The notes beneath the pieces were generated by a model, which was not told where the DNA came from, ran no database searches, and saw only the letters and a program-made list of their open reading frames with translations. DNA of 64,000 bases from Planctomycetota bacterium (GTDB taxonomy: Bacteria; Planctomycetota; Planctomycetia; JALXBF01): contig JALXBF010000039.1 in assembly GCA_026991575.1 (NCBI GenBank), positions 1-64,000 of the forward strand, in the 5' to 3' direction. Of the stretch, positions 28,789 through 40,400 are shown one piece after another. Numbering within the stretch: position 1 is the first letter of the stretch; the number at the start of each line of letters is the position of its first letter. Position numbers and translations under genes: made by a program.

Positions 28789-29602
28789 CGTCTCCCCCCT
28801 TACTTGTGTCCTGGTTCGCGGCCCGAAGCCGCTGGAGTTCGTTGCGGACCAGGCCGATACGGCGTGCAATCAGCGCCGCGACATAGCCACCGTTGAAGCC
28901 GGAGTCAACGTTGACCACGGCAACGTTCGAAGCACAGCTGGTGAGCATCGCGTGTAGCGGGGTCAGGCCCCAGAGATGGGCGCCGTAGCCGACGGAGGTG
29001 GGAACACCAATGACCGGACAGGCCACCAGACCGCCCACGACACTGGGCAACGCCCCTTCCATGCCGGCAACGACCACGATCGCATCGGCGTCGGCCAGGA
29101 GCTTCGTATGCCGCAGCAAGCGGTGGATCCCCGCCACCCCTACGTCCGCCACCGTACTGACGTGCGTGCCCAATGCCTCGGCCGTCACCCGGGCTTCCTC
29201 AGCCACCGGCAGGTCGCTCGTGCCGGCCGAGACCACCACCACGTGCCCCGCCCGTTCGACCCTTTTGCCGGGAGACCACCATAGCGTGCGTGCCAGCTCG
29301 TTATAGGTCATGTCCGGGAAGTGCTTGAGCACCTGATCGGCCAGCTCGCGCGAGACTCGCGTGCAGAGGCAGTCCTGTCCGGCTTCGCGCAACGTGCCCA
29401 CGATCTGCACCACCCACTCGGGCCGCTTCCCCTGACAGAAGACCACCTCGGGAAAGCCGCACCGGACGGCCCGATGCAGATCGATCGTGGCCGTTTCCAG
29501 CTCGGCAACCACGCCGGTGCGCAGCTGCTTGAGCGCATCGTCCACCGACAGTTGGCCCGCCCGAACGGCCTCCAACAGTTCACGCAGTTCCTCGGGCCGC
29601 AT
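28778..29602 (-). CDS. larB: Nickel pincer cofactor biosynthesis protein LarB (AIR carboxylase-like)
   Basis: GFPEVVFCQGKRPEWVVQIV, VVVSAGTSDLPVAEEARVTAEALG, VVAGMEGALPSVVGGLVACPVIGVPTSVGYGA. Confidence 0.9.
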   Translation of the reverse strand: MRPEELRELLEAVRAGQLSVDDALKQLRTGVVAELETATIDLHRAVRCGFPEVVFCQGKRPEWVVQIVGTLREAGQDCLCTRVSRELADQVLKHFPDMTYNELARTLWWSPGKRVERAGHVVVVSAGTSDLPVAEEARVTAEALGTHVSTVADVGVAGIHRLLRHTKLLADADAIVVVAGMEGALPSVVGGLVACPVIGVPTSVGYGAHLWGLTPLHAMLTSCASNVAVVNVDSGFNGGYVAALIARRIGLVRNELQRLRAANQDTSKGGDDGR

Positions 29603-29628
29603 CGGATGCTCCGCACCGCCTCGGTGTT

Positions 29629-30972
29629 TCAGCCGGACCAGTGGCGTTCGACGAACGTCGTGTCGTAACGCCCCTCACAGAAGGCGCTATGCTCGAGGAT
29701 CTCGCGGTGGAACGGAATGGTCGTCTTGATCCCTTCGATCGTGAACTCCTCAAGCGCACGCAGCATGCAGCGGATGGCGGCGTCGCGGTCAGGCCGATGC
29801 ACGATCAGCTTGGCCACCAGACTATCGTAATGCGGCGGGATCATGTAGCCCTCACAGGCGTGGGTATCCAGACGGACACCCGGTCCACCGGGGGGAATAA
29901 ACCGAGTGATTCGGCCTGGCGTAGGGCGAAAACCGTTATAAGGATCCTCTGCATTGACACGACACTCGATCGATGCGCCGTGCTGAGGGATCTCCTCTTG
30001 GCGGAACGGTAACCGTTCGCCGGCAGCGATCCGGATCTGCCACTGCACGATATCGATCCCGGTGACCATCTCCGTGATCGGGTGCTCGACCTGGATCCGC
30101 GCGTTCGCCTCGATGAAGTAGAAGTTCTGGTCCTCGTCCATCAAGAACTCGCAGGTGCCGGCGTTCGTGTAGCCGGCTTCGCGGCACAGCCGCACGGCAG
30201 CTTCGCACACGGCCTGCCGCACCTCGGGCCGCAACCCCGGCGCCGGCGTCTCTTCAATCAGCTTCTGATGCCGCCGCTGGACGGAGCATTCCCGTTCCCA
30301 CAAGTGCAGCACGTTGCCGTGGTGGTCGGCCAACACCTGCACCTCAATGTGACGGGGCCGTTCGATGTACTTCTCGATATAGACCGTCGGATCCTTGAAG
30401 GCGGCCTGAGCTTCCGCCCGGGCTTGTTTCAGGCAGTTCTGCAGCGACATGTCATTGCGCGCAATCCGCATGCCTCGCCCCCCTCCCCCTGCAGCCGCCT
30501 TGATCATCACCGGATAACCGATTTCGCGCGCGATGCGCAACGCCTCCTTATCCGTTTCCACCGGCCCGGGACTGCCCGGGATCACCGGCACGTCGGCCCG
30601 GCGTGCCAGCTCGCGTGCTTCGACCTTGTTGCCCAACAACCGCATGCTCTCTTCCGGCGGCCCGATGAACTCAATCTTGCACGAGCGGCACACCTCAGCA
30701 AACGACGGGTTCTCGGCCAGGAACCCGTAGCCGGGATGGATCGCATCGACATCCGCCACCTCAGCAGCAGAAATGATGCGGGCAATATCCAGATAACTTT
30801 CCTTGCTCGGCGCAGGTCCGATGCAGATGACGCGATCGGCTACCCGTAGGTAGGGCGCGTCGCGATCGGCTTCACTGCAGACAGCCACGACCTCGATGCC
30901 GAGCTCCTTGCATGCGCGGAAGACGCGTAACGCGATCTCGCCGCGATTGGCAACCAGTATGCGCTGGAACAT
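29629..30972 (-). CDS. accC: Acetyl-CoA carboxylase biotin carboxylase subunit
   Basis: [61 protein letters not shown]. Confidence 0.97.
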   Translation of the reverse strand: MFQRILVANRGEIALRVFRACKELGIEVVAVCSEADRDAPYLRVADRVICIGPAPSKESYLDIARIISAAEVADVDAIHPGYGFLAENPSFAEVCRSCKIEFIGPPEESMRLLGNKVEARELARRADVPVIPGSPGPVETDKEALRIAREIGYPVMIKAAAGGGGRGMRIARNDMSLQNCLKQARAEAQAAFKDPTVYIEKYIERPRHIEVQVLADHHGNVLHLWERECSVQRRHQKLIEETPAPGLRPEVRQAVCEAAVRLCREAGYTNAGTCEFLMDEDQNFYFIEANARIQVEHPITEMVTGIDIVQWQIRIAAGERLPFRQEEIPQHGASIECRVNAEDPYNGFRPTPGRITRFIPPGGPGVRLDTHACEGYMIPPHYDSLVAKLIVHRPDRDAAIRCMLRALEEFTIEGIKTTIPFHREILEHSAFCEGRYDTTFVERHWSG

Positions 30973-30973
30973 C

Positions 30974-31558
30974 CTAGCCTGCGGGATCCACCAGGAACAA
31001 AGGTTGGCCGTACTCCACCGGCTGACCGTTCTCGACCAGGACCTTTACAATCGTGCCGGAGACTTCCGCCGGAATCTCATTGAAGACCTTCATCGCCTCG
31101 ATCAGGCAGACGATCGTATCCGGCTCGACGTGACTGCCCACGTCCACGAAGGGCGGTTTGTCCGGGGCCGGCGCTGCGTAGAAGGTGCCGACCATCGGGC
31201 TCTTGATCTCCACATACTTACCCGCCTCCGTCTCGGTCGCTTCCCCCGTGCCGCCAGCAGATGACCCCTGAGGAGCATCCGCTGCTACGGAGCCGGCCGC
31301 CGCCGCCGCTGGAGGCGGTGCTGCAGCGGGCTGGGCCGGCGACGGCTGCGCAACGTACGGCAACGGGAAGCCATAGGGTGCTACCGGGGCCGGCGCCGAT
31401 GCACCTGCGCCCTTGCCCCGTAACCGGATCCGTCGATCACCGTCCTGCCAGTAGATCTCCTCCAGCTCATAGTCCTTCATTAGCTGAACCAGGCTCCGGA
31501 TCTGCTCGACCGGCACCTGGCCGCTGTCGGTTTGCTTTCTGCCTTTTGAACCAGCCAT
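30974..31558 (-). CDS. accB: Acetyl-CoA carboxylase biotin carboxyl carrier protein
   Basis: C-terminal [40 protein letters not shown]. Confidence 0.97.
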   Translation of the reverse strand: MAGSKGRKQTDSGQVPVEQIRSLVQLMKDYELEEIYWQDGDRRIRLRGKGAGASAPAPVAPYGFPLPYVAQPSPAQPAAAPPPAAAAAGSVAADAPQGSSAGGTGEATETEAGKYVEIKSPMVGTFYAAPAPDKPPFVDVGSHVEPDTIVCLIEAMKVFNEIPAEVSGTIVKVLVENGQPVEYGQPLFLVDPAG

Positions 31559-31623
31559 CGACTCGCTCTCCGCACCCGCCTCACCAGCGGATGGCCGGAC
31601 GGCCCAGCCCCGGCAGCCATCAC

Positions 31624-32727
31624 TCAGTCGACGGTGATCACCGCCGGCAGCGTGCTGAGCAGTTCAGCACCGTCTGCAGTGATCAGCACGTCCTCTTCCA
31701 GACGCACACCATACTCGCCCGGCACGTACACCGCGGGCTCGATCGTAACCACCATGCCCGCCAGCAGCCGAACATCTGAGCCGGCGCGCAGGAACGGCCG
31801 CTCATGCACCTCAAGGCCAATGCCGTGGCCCAGACCGTGCCGGAAGATCCCCGCGGCGCCGGCCCGCTCCAGTTCTTCAGTCGCCCACCGGTGCGCTTCA
31901 GCAGCCGTCACCCCGGGACGCAACGCGTCGATTACCCGCTGCTTACTGCGGTTCACCGCCTCAATCGCCCGCTCCAAAGAAGGCAGCATTCTAGTTCGGG
32001 CTATGATACGGGTCAAGTCGCTGACGTACTGGCCATAACATGCCCCCCAGTCGACCAGGACACCCGCCTCCAGCGATAGCCGCTCCGTTGCACTCAAACT
32101 CGCATGCGGCATGGCCGCGCGCGGCCCACTGGCCACAATCGGTCGAAACGACTCGTCCACCGCCCCCCTTCGCCGCATAGCCGCGTTCAACAGCCCGGCA
32201 AATTCAGCCTCCGTTGGCGGCCGCGCCCAGTCGACCTGCGCAACCACTTCCCGCAACGCCTCCTCGGCCACCCGCACCGCCTGCCGGATCGCAGCCACCT
32301 CCTCCGGCTCCTTCACCGCTCGGAACTCCTCCACCACGTCCCGCACAGGACACCAGCTCAGGTGTGGCAGCAGCGGCTGGAGCTGCTCAATCCACGCGAC
32401 CGTCATCGCGTGCGCCTCATACGCCAGCACCTCCAGCTGCCGGTCACGAAGCACAGCAGCCAAGAAACTCAGCGGCTCCTGCTGCCCCGTGTCACGGATC
32501 GCCACCGCAAGCCCAGGACACTCTTCAGCAAGCTGCTGCTCATAACGGCTGTCGCTAACCAACACCGCATCGTCGCGCGTCACCACCAGGTAGCTCGAAT
32601 CGCCCGTGAAACCGGTCAGATACTGGACGTTCGCTTCGGCCACCACCAGCAGGCCGTCCAGTGGTCTCTCGGCCAACCACTGCCACAGCTTCGCACATCG
32701 TCGCCGCCATAGCGGTTCGTCGCTCAT
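31624..32727 (-). CDS. Xaa-Pro peptidase, M24 family
   Basis: [59 protein letters not shown]. Confidence 0.94.
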   Translation of the reverse strand: MSDEPLWRRRCAKLWQWLAERPLDGLLVVAEANVQYLTGFTGDSSYLVVTRDDAVLVSDSRYEQQLAEECPGLAVAIRDTGQQEPLSFLAAVLRDRQLEVLAYEAHAMTVAWIEQLQPLLPHLSWCPVRDVVEEFRAVKEPEEVAAIRQAVRVAEEALREVVAQVDWARPPTEAEFAGLLNAAMRRRGAVDESFRPIVASGPRAAMPHASLSATERLSLEAGVLVDWGACYGQYVSDLTRIIARTRMLPSLERAIEAVNRSKQRVIDALRPGVTAAEAHRWATEELERAGAAGIFRHGLGHGIGLEVHERPFLRAGSDVRLLAGMVVTIEPAVYVPGEYGVRLEEDVLITADGAELLSTLPAVITVD

Positions 32728-32728
32728 A

Positions 32729-33808
32729 TCAGCCTCGCACCTTCGCGCGTGTCGCCGCCAGCTCGGCCATCACCTCCCGCAGAACCTGGCCTGCATAGTC
32801 GATCATCTCGCGCGTCACGTCCAGGTGTGTGCAGGCACGCAGCGTCTGTGGTCCACCAACCCCGAGCAGCACGTGCCGCTGCCTGGCCCGCTCGGCCACC
32901 TCCGCGGCCGTGGCCACCGTCGGGTGCACCTCAAACCAGATGATGTTCGTGTGCACGTCCGGCGGATCCAGCACCAGGCCGTCGATCTCATCGATGACTC
33001 GAGCGAGACGTTGTGCGTTCTCGTGGTCCTCGTGCAGCCGTTCGATGTGGTGTTCCAGCGCATACAGAGCGGCGGCAGCAATCACCCCCGCCTGACGCAT
33101 GCCACCACCGAAGACCTTCCGAATCCGCCGCGCCCGTGCAATCAGCTCGCGCGGACCGGCCAACGCCGAGCCGACGGGCGCACCGAGGCCTTTCGAGAAG
33201 CAGACCGACACGGTGTCGAAATGGCGCGCATACTCGCAGGCAGCAACGCCCGTGGCAACCACCGCATTGAACAGCCGAGCGCCATCCAGATGCGTTCGCA
33301 GCCCATGCTCATGCGCCCACGCGCAGATCCGTTCAATATTCGCCAGCGGGAAGATCCGCCCACCGCCCCGATTGTGCGTGTTCTCCAGACAGACCAGCCG
33401 GGTCTGGGCATAGTGCTCGTTCGTCGGCCGAATCATCCCCTCGAAATCGTCCACGTCCAGGACACCGTAACGGCCTGGGATCGGCCGGCACATCACGTGG
33501 CTGAGCACCGCCGGTCCGCCGGCCTCATAGTTGTAGATGTGACAACTAGCCTCCACCAGGATCTCATCACCCGGCTGTGTATGCACCCGTACGGCAATCT
33601 GGTTGGACATCGTGCCCGACGGCACATACAGGGCTGCTTCCTTGCCCAGTAACTCCGCCACCCGCTCCTGGAGCCGGTGCACCGTGGGGTCCTCATCGTA
33701 AACGTCATCGCCCACCTCGGCAGCGGCCATCGCACGCCGCATACCCTCAGTCGGTTTCGTCACCGTGTCGCTGCGCAGATCCACGGGTGCACTGAACGGA
33801 TAACTCAT
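32729..33808 (-). CDS. Low-specificity threonine aldolase-type PLP enzyme (GntG family)
   Basis: [35 protein letters not shown]...[14 protein letters not shown]...[14 protein letters not shown]. Confidence 0.92.
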   Translation of the reverse strand: MSYPFSAPVDLRSDTVTKPTEGMRRAMAAAEVGDDVYDEDPTVHRLQERVAELLGKEAALYVPSGTMSNQIAVRVHTQPGDEILVEASCHIYNYEAGGPAVLSHVMCRPIPGRYGVLDVDDFEGMIRPTNEHYAQTRLVCLENTHNRGGGRIFPLANIERICAWAHEHGLRTHLDGARLFNAVVATGVAACEYARHFDTVSVCFSKGLGAPVGSALAGPRELIARARRIRKVFGGGMRQAGVIAAAALYALEHHIERLHEDHENAQRLARVIDEIDGLVLDPPDVHTNIIWFEVHPTVATAAEVAERARQRHVLLGVGGPQTLRACTHLDVTREMIDYAGQVLREVMAELAATRAKVRG

Positions 33809-33876
33809 CGCCGGTTCCCCGAAGGGTCCCACTCTAGAATCGAACAATCGGTTTCACCATCACTGGATAGCACGCC

Positions 33877-35229
33877 GTGCGCATCGCCTTCATTATTGCA
33901 GGTACGGGTAGCACCTACTGCGGCAGCTGCTTGCGGGACCACTGCTACGCCCGCCAGCTCATCGCGCTTGGCGATGACGTGGTCCTGGTGCCTGCCTACC
34001 TGCCACCCCGCTTCGAGCATGACACCCCCCGTCCGGAACCGACCGTGGTGCTGGGTGGGGTGAGCATCTACCTTCTGGCCAGCTTCCCCTGGGCTCGCCA
34101 ACTTCCGGCACTTCTGCTCCGCAGTCTCGACCAGCCATGGCTTCTAACGCTTCTGGGCCGCGGGGGTCACGCTACCGATGCCGCGCGCCTGGGCCCGTTG
34201 GCCGTCGAGATGCTGAAAGGCCCCCACGGCGCAGCGGCACCGGAATTCGAGCGGGCCGCGGACCTCATCTCCCGACGCATCGCTCCGGACGTCGTGATCC
34301 TGCCCAACCTGATGCTCAGCTCACTTGCCCCCATGCTCCGCACGCGCGGCATTCGGACCGTGGTCATCGCAGCCGGCGAAGCAGCGTTTATCAGCCAGCT
34401 CGGTGAGCAGCCGGCGCGTGCAGTCTGGCACTGGATCGCACACTGGCTGCCCGAAACTGATGCGGTCGTAAGCTACAGCCGCTACTACGCCCGCTACCTG
34501 CAACAGCGTCTCGGCCGGCCGGTACCGATCGCGCTGCTGCCGCTGCCAGTGGATTGCCCCCCGGAGCCATCCCAACCGACAGGACGCGGCCACACTGTTC
34601 GCGTCCTCTTCTTCTCCAGGCTGGTCCCGGAGAAAGGCCTGGACCTGCTCGTGGAGGCTCTGGGCCGGTTGAGGCGCGAGCAACCCGGGCTGCCGTTTCG
34701 GCTCGAGATTGCTGGGAGCGGAGCGTCCGCGCGCGACGGTTTCCTACGCACCGTCCGCGCACGAGCCGACGAACTGCTCGGTCGGGAACAGTGGCACTAC
34801 TACGGGGAACTCACCGGCACAGAGAAGTGGCAACGGCTGTATGAAGCCGACCTCTGGGTGCTACCCAGTCGAACGGATGACTCCCAGAACCTGGCCGCCC
34901 TCGAAGCGATGGCCGCAGGCACGGCCATCGTGGTCCCCGCACGAGGATGGTATCCGGAGTTGGTTGAAAACACCCGAGGCGGTGTCCTGTACCGCCCTGA
35001 TGATCAAGCAGCGCTGACCGACGCCATCGCCCGACTAGTGGCAGACCACGCCCTGCGGCACACGCTCGGCCGGCAAGCGATGGTGCAAGTCCGCGCACAG
35101 CACGCTGCGGAGATTGCCACCAGGGCACTGCGCCAGTTGCTGGCACGTGTGGCCGGCAAGAGCCCGGAGCCGGCCGCAGCAGAGCCGGAACAACCGCACG
35201 ACCGGCCGACGGCTCAGGCCGACCCGTAG
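33877..35229 (+). CDS. Glycosyltransferase family 4
   Basis: TGSTYCGSCLRDH..., RVLFFSRLVPEKGLDLLVEALGRL, LPSRTDDSQNLAALEAMAAGTAIVV. Confidence 0.88.
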   Translation: MRIAFIIAGTGSTYCGSCLRDHCYARQLIALGDDVVLVPAYLPPRFEHDTPRPEPTVVLGGVSIYLLASFPWARQLPALLLRSLDQPWLLTLLGRGGHATDAARLGPLAVEMLKGPHGAAAPEFERAADLISRRIAPDVVILPNLMLSSLAPMLRTRGIRTVVIAAGEAAFISQLGEQPARAVWHWIAHWLPETDAVVSYSRYYARYLQQRLGRPVPIALLPLPVDCPPEPSQPTGRGHTVRVLFFSRLVPEKGLDLLVEALGRLRREQPGLPFRLEIAGSGASARDGFLRTVRARADELLGREQWHYYGELTGTEKWQRLYEADLWVLPSRTDDSQNLAALEAMAAGTAIVVPARGWYPELVENTRGGVLYRPDDQAALTDAIARLVADHALRHTLGRQAMVQVRAQHAAEIATRALRQLLARVAGKSPEPAAAEPEQPHDRPTAQADP

Positions 35230-35328
35230 GGGGCCCCCATGCGCAGGCGGCGATCGGGCTACGGCCCATAGCGAAACGGCAACGATCCGAGCCAACAAGC
35301 ACCGCACCCAACGGGAGCCAGACGCGCT

Positions 35329-35784
35329 ATGGCCAAGGAATTCGTAACCCGACGTCGGGTTGCTTTTGCAGAAACCGACATGGCCGGCATCGTACACTTC
35401 GCGAACTACTTCCGGTACATGGAAGACGCCGAGCATGAGCTGTGGCGGAGCACGGGGATCAGCGTGGTGCATCGCCGGGAAGATGGCAGCCTGCTGACCT
35501 GGCCCCGCGTGCACGCATCTTGCAACTACCGCAAGCCGATCCGGTTCGAGGACGAGGTGGAAATCGGCGTCCGAGTCAGCCGCTCTGGCAGCAAAGCGCT
35601 GCGATTCAGGTTCAGCTTTCGGCTGGCCGGCGAAGAAGTGGCCGAAGGCGTGCTCGTTGCGGTATGCTGTCTGTTCCGGGACGGTCATCTGGAAGCTGTT
35701 CCCATCCCGGACGAGGTGCTTAACCGATTGACGCCCTACCTTGAACCGGCCGACGCAACGCCCCCTGACGAGGCAGGTGCATGA
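35329..35784 (+). CDS. Acyl-CoA thioesterase (4-hydroxybenzoyl-CoA thioesterase/YbgC-like hotdog)
   Basis: RRRVAFAETDMAGIVHFANYFRYMEDAEHELWR. Confidence 0.9.
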   Translation: MAKEFVTRRRVAFAETDMAGIVHFANYFRYMEDAEHELWRSTGISVVHRREDGSLLTWPRVHASCNYRKPIRFEDEVEIGVRVSRSGSKALRFRFSFRLAGEEVAEGVLVAVCCLFRDGHLEAVPIPDEVLNRLTPYLEPADATPPDEAGA

Positions 35785-36743
35785 GTTTCTTAAGGGACCT
35801 TCTGGCGCGCATCGCCGCAGAGGCTGGCAGCTTACCCGAAGCCGCCCCGCTTCGCGACGCGATCCGCCAGACGCAGGGCAGCGATGGCGGCTGGCCCGGG
35901 CGTAGCGGCGAGAGCGACCCGTACTGGACAGGGTTTGCACTCCGCTGCGCGCACGTGCTGGGCATCGATGACCAGCGCCTCTGGCGCGCTGCAGCCACCT
36001 ACCTTCAGCGAGTCAGCGACCGGACAGTCGACCTGATCGATGGCGCGTCGGTGCTGCTCAGCCTGGTGCTCGTGCAGCGAAGCCGACCGGATGCGTTGGA
36101 CGGTGTCGCTCTCAGGTCGATCACCGAACGGCTACTAGCCGAACTCGAGCAGGCCCGTACGCCCGAAGGGGGATACCGCAAGAGTCGCCGGTCGGCCAGT
36201 GGCAGCACGTACGCCACGTTCCTGGCACACCTCTGTTACGAAGAACTGCACCGGCCCATGCCGCAACGGGCCCAGGTTGTGCGGTTCCTGCTGGAACGCC
36301 AGCAACCGGATGGCGGCTTCTTTGAGGTTCGGGCGGGCAAGCTGAGCGGTACAAACCCTACGGCCGCTGCTCTTGTGACGTTGCGCGGCGAGCGGGACTT
36401 CGACACGTCGCGACGCAGGCAGGCGGTGCGCTTCCTGCTGGAACTGTACAGTCCGTTGGGTGGCTTCTGCGCAAACCGAAAAGTGCCACTGCCCGACCTG
36501 CTATCCACCTTCACCGCGCTGGCCGCCCTGGACAGCCTCGGCATCACGCTGCCGGAGGCCGCGCTGGAGCAGACCGAAGCATTCGCCCGTTCGCTTCAGC
36601 GGCCTGATGGCGGCTTTTCAGCTGCCCCTTGGGACCTGGAGACGGACCCGGAGTATAGCTTCTACGCCATTGGCACACTGGCGCTGGCCCGTTTGATGCG
36701 TTGCCCGACCCGGACCCGCACCACGTGCCAGCAACACCGGTGA
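35781..36743 (+). CDS. Prenyltransferase/squalene-oxidase repeat protein (protein prenyltransferase beta-subunit-like)
   Basis: Repeated QxxxGGF/W units: QGSDGGWPG, TPEGGYRKS, QQPDGGFFEV, SPLGGFCAN, QRPDGGFSAA; four-nt overlap with the preceding gene. Confidence 0.82.
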   Translation: MSFLRDLLARIAAEAGSLPEAAPLRDAIRQTQGSDGGWPGRSGESDPYWTGFALRCAHVLGIDDQRLWRAAATYLQRVSDRTVDLIDGASVLLSLVLVQRSRPDALDGVALRSITERLLAELEQARTPEGGYRKSRRSASGSTYATFLAHLCYEELHRPMPQRAQVVRFLLERQQPDGGFFEVRAGKLSGTNPTAAALVTLRGERDFDTSRRRQAVRFLLELYSPLGGFCANRKVPLPDLLSTFTALAALDSLGITLPEAALEQTEAFARSLQRPDGGFSAAPWDLETDPEYSFYAIGTLALARLMRCPTRTRTTCQQHR

Positions 36744-36758
36744 GGAACCCTACCCGCC

Positions 36759-37439
36759 ATGCCGATCGTTGCAGCAAGAGGGTTGGTCAAGGAGTTCGCT
36801 ACGCCGGGTGAAGTGTTGCGGGTGCTCGATGGCGTGGACCTGACCGTGGAACCCGCCGAGGCTATCGCCATCGTAGGCCCCTCAGGCTCCGGCAAGAGCA
36901 CCCTGCTGCACATCCTGGGCACGCTGGACCGTCCGACGGCCGGCTCTCTGTACCTGCTGGACTGCGATCCGTTCAGTCTGTCCGAGCGCGCCCTGGCACG
37001 GTTTCGCAATCGCCACATCGGGTTTGTGTTTCAGGAGCACTATCTGCTGCCGCAGCTGACCGCGCTGGAGAACGTGCTTGTGCCGACGATCGTAGCCGAA
37101 AGCGCCGACCGTCACGGACCACTGCAGCGAGCCCAGAGCCTACTTGCCCGCGTGGGCTTGGCCCAGCGGGTTCACCACTTGCCGGGGGAGCTCTCCGGTG
37201 GCGAGCGGCAGCGGGTCGCCATCGTGCGGGCACTGATCAACCAGCCGGAGCTGGTGCTGGCCGATGAGCCGACGGGCAATCTGGATCCGGCCACGGCCGG
37301 CGAGGTGGCTGACCTGCTACTGGAGCTGTGTCGGGACCAGCAGGTGGCAATGGTCGTGGTGACGCACAACATGGAGCTGGCCGCGCGCATGGACCGCCGG
37401 CTGAGGCTGCATCAGGGCAAGTTGGTGGCCGACAGCTAA
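36759..37439 (+). CDS. ABC transporter ATP-binding protein (LolD/MacB-type)
   Basis: VGPSGSGKSTLLHILGTLDRPT, LSGGERQRVAIVRALINQPELVLADEPTGNLD. Confidence 0.94.
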   Translation: MPIVAARGLVKEFATPGEVLRVLDGVDLTVEPAEAIAIVGPSGSGKSTLLHILGTLDRPTAGSLYLLDCDPFSLSERALARFRNRHIGFVFQEHYLLPQLTALENVLVPTIVAESADRHGPLQRAQSLLARVGLAQRVHHLPGELSGGERQRVAIVRALINQPELVLADEPTGNLDPATAGEVADLLLELCRDQQVAMVVVTHNMELAARMDRRLRLHQGKLVADS

Positions 37440-37490
37440 CAGGGCGGGGCGTGCGGCGGCGGGCAAAACCGGCTGCGCTGTGGCGGGAGC

Positions 37491-40400
37491 CTATTCGCGG
37501 CGGAGCGTCTGGACAATCGGCAGGCGAACTGCGACGACCACGGCCAGCAGCGATGAGGCGATCCCCGTAACAAACACGGCCACCAACAGGAGAGCCAGCG
37601 ACCCAAGCGGCAGCGACTCGGCCGTGCGCAACAGCTGAGGCAAGATCGCCACCAGTGCGGCGGCCGTACCCAGTGCCATGCCGCTGACCATGAGCCAGCC
37701 CGATTCGCTGACGACCAGCCACGCCAGCGCCCAGCGGCTGAACCCCACCGCGCGCAGCAGAGCAAGCTCGCCGGCTCGCTCCAGCACCGACCGCCATAGC
37801 ACGGTACCCAGCCCCACTGTCCCCAGCAGCAGCCCGAGCCCCCCGAGCAAGGCGAACGTGTCCAGATACGTGTTCTCCACCGCGTAATACTGGGCCAGTC
37901 GATCCACCGTAAGCATGCCGTCGAAACCGTACTCGGCCAGCTCCTGTTCCAGAAAGCCGAGCATTCGTCGGGCTTGTTCCGGCGCACACTCAACCAGAAA
38001 CATGCGGTAGCCCTCGTGGAACGGAAACAGCCGGAGGAAGTCCTCTTCGGCGATGAGTACCTCGCTCTGGAAGATGCTCCGCCGCAGCGTCGCAACGAGC
38101 CGCAGAGTGGCATGCTGCCCGAGGTCGTCCGTGATCGTGAGCTGATCCCCTGGAGCCAGGTGGAGAATCCACATCGCGGTCTGGTCGTCGGCAAAGCAGG
38201 GTATGCCCTGGTTGGCCTTGCCACGGTCTGAGCCGAGCGCAAGCCAGGGGTTTTCCGCGTCCACCTCGGAAAGCATGGCAGCAAACCGGAAGCCCCCCCG
38301 TCGTCTCAGTGTCGGCGGCACGCCCAGAACAGTGGGCTCGGTCGGCCGGTAGACGTTCAAGCAGCTTGTGTCATCGCCGGGCCGGTACCGCAGCGGGTAG
38401 ATCGTCAGCTGCCGCCACTCGGCGGCGTCGGGTCGCTCGATCACCAGCTCTGCGCGCTGGTCGGGATCGTTCAGGTTGGCGAAGATTGGCACGGTGGTCG
38501 TGCCGATGATGGCGAAACCGCCGTAGCTGGTCTGCTTCTCGGCAGTAAGCTGTTCAGGCTCGTGCCGATTCGCGCCAACGGCGACCAGCATGAACGTGGC
38601 ACAGGCAACGAGGGAAACGATCAGCATCGTGCGGGTCGGACGATACCGCGCGCCCCGCGCCCCCAGCCAGAGCAGACCGCTCAGACCACAGGGAACATGG
38701 CGACGCACCGGATGGCGTGCCAACCGGTCGTGCACCAAGAACAGCCCGGCCAGCAAGAGGCAAACGCCCGCGGTGAAGAAGCCCGCCACGGGCTGTTCAA
38801 GCAGGGTTGCCCAGACGACGGCCGCCAGGCCGATGGCGCTGAAGCCGCCGGCGAGCCACCGGTCGCGCCATCGCGCTGGAGCCTGGCGAACCTGTGCCAG
38901 CTGGACGCGGCCGGCAAGCAGCTCGCGCACGCCGAGCTGTCGGTAACCCCGCAGTGACAGGGCATAGACGGGCACAGCCAGCAGGATCGCAGCCACCGCC
39001 CCGACCAGCGTGGCGAACGGGTCGAAGTAGAAGGACAGCTCATAGAGCCGAAGGGCCGCATGCCAGCGGGTGCGTAGCGCGCCGATCATCGCAGCGGCAT
39101 AACCTGCACCGCCAATTGCGCCCACTGCCGCGCAGAGCACCAGCACAGGCAGCGATTCGAGGAACAGCAGCCGAAACGCATCGCCATAGGTAAACCCCAC
39201 CGCATAGAGCAACCCGATCTGCTGGAGCCGCCGGACCACGAAGAGCCGTAACAGGGTCGCCGTGAGCAGCAAGCCGGCGGCGAGCAGAAATAGGGAAAAA
39301 CCGAGGAACAGGCCGCGGAAGTCGGTCGATCCCTGAGCCGCAGCGAGCGCGGCGCGGCGGACAGGAACAACCGTCAGACCGATCTGCTGTAACGGCAGCC
39401 TCTCGACCAACCGCCGGGCCAGCGCCCGGGCTAGCTCAGTCGGTGGCAGCGACTCGTGGGCGCAGCGGATCGACGTCCACACGCCCCAGCGACTCCGCCA
39501 GAGCCGCTCGGCCGCCACCGGGCTGACGAATGCCTTGGGTGTAGTCGTGTACCGCTCCCAGTACGCTTCATCGACCGGTCGGATCTTACTGAAGTCGACC
39601 GGGAAGGGTGCGTCCCATTGGGTCATCCGTCTGGCATCGGTCAGCCCTGGATAGCGTGGGACCAGGTGAGGATTGGCCGCAACCCCTTCGATGCGCACGA
39701 TACCCTTGAGCCGGAAGCGGGCGGCCTGCTCCACGAGCGTCCCGCTTTGCGTGCTGACAAAGTACGACAGCACGATCGTATCGCCCGGCCGTGCCCCCAG
39801 GTCGCGTGCGGCCCAGGTGTTCAGGTAGATCTCATCCGGCTCAATCCCCGGGGCGGTTTGCCCGTTGGTCAGCGTGAGCCCCCCCAGCGGCGGCGGCAAC
39901 GACACGTCCAGTGCCGCAACAATCGAATACGGGATTTCGCCCGGTTTGCCTTCGATGCGGATCGAGGTCGCCACCTGGATTGCCGTGCGTGCCACGTAAG
40001 CCGAAAGCTCGCGCGCCACGGCCTCAGCCGCCTCCACCACCCGATCGTGCAGCACCATACGGTCGGACTCGATCGAAACATACCCGCGTGCATCCACTCG
40101 CAGCCGCAGCCCGAGATCCTCCGGCCGAAGCCGGTCGCGCCAGCCACCGAGCAGGCGATGCAGGAACGGAGGGTCGTCGCGGTCGGTTGCCAACAGAACG
40201 GTGTTGACCTTCCCCTCAGCACGGGTCCACCGTTGAGCAAGTGCAAGCGGCACGTACAGGTTCAGCGGTGGTCGGGTTCCTGGCCTCAGCGACAGCTCAC
40301 TCAGTGTGTCCCGTGCGTGCAGGATGTGCTCTAATCGGACGGGCTCTCCCGGTTTGAGCACCTGGTCCTTACGTCCCAGCACGAACTCACGCGGGATAGC

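Noticed and set aside
35035-35940. 301-aa minus-strand ORF across the GT4/thioesterase junction
   Set aside because: Covers three well-supported plus-strand genes; no recognisable motif.
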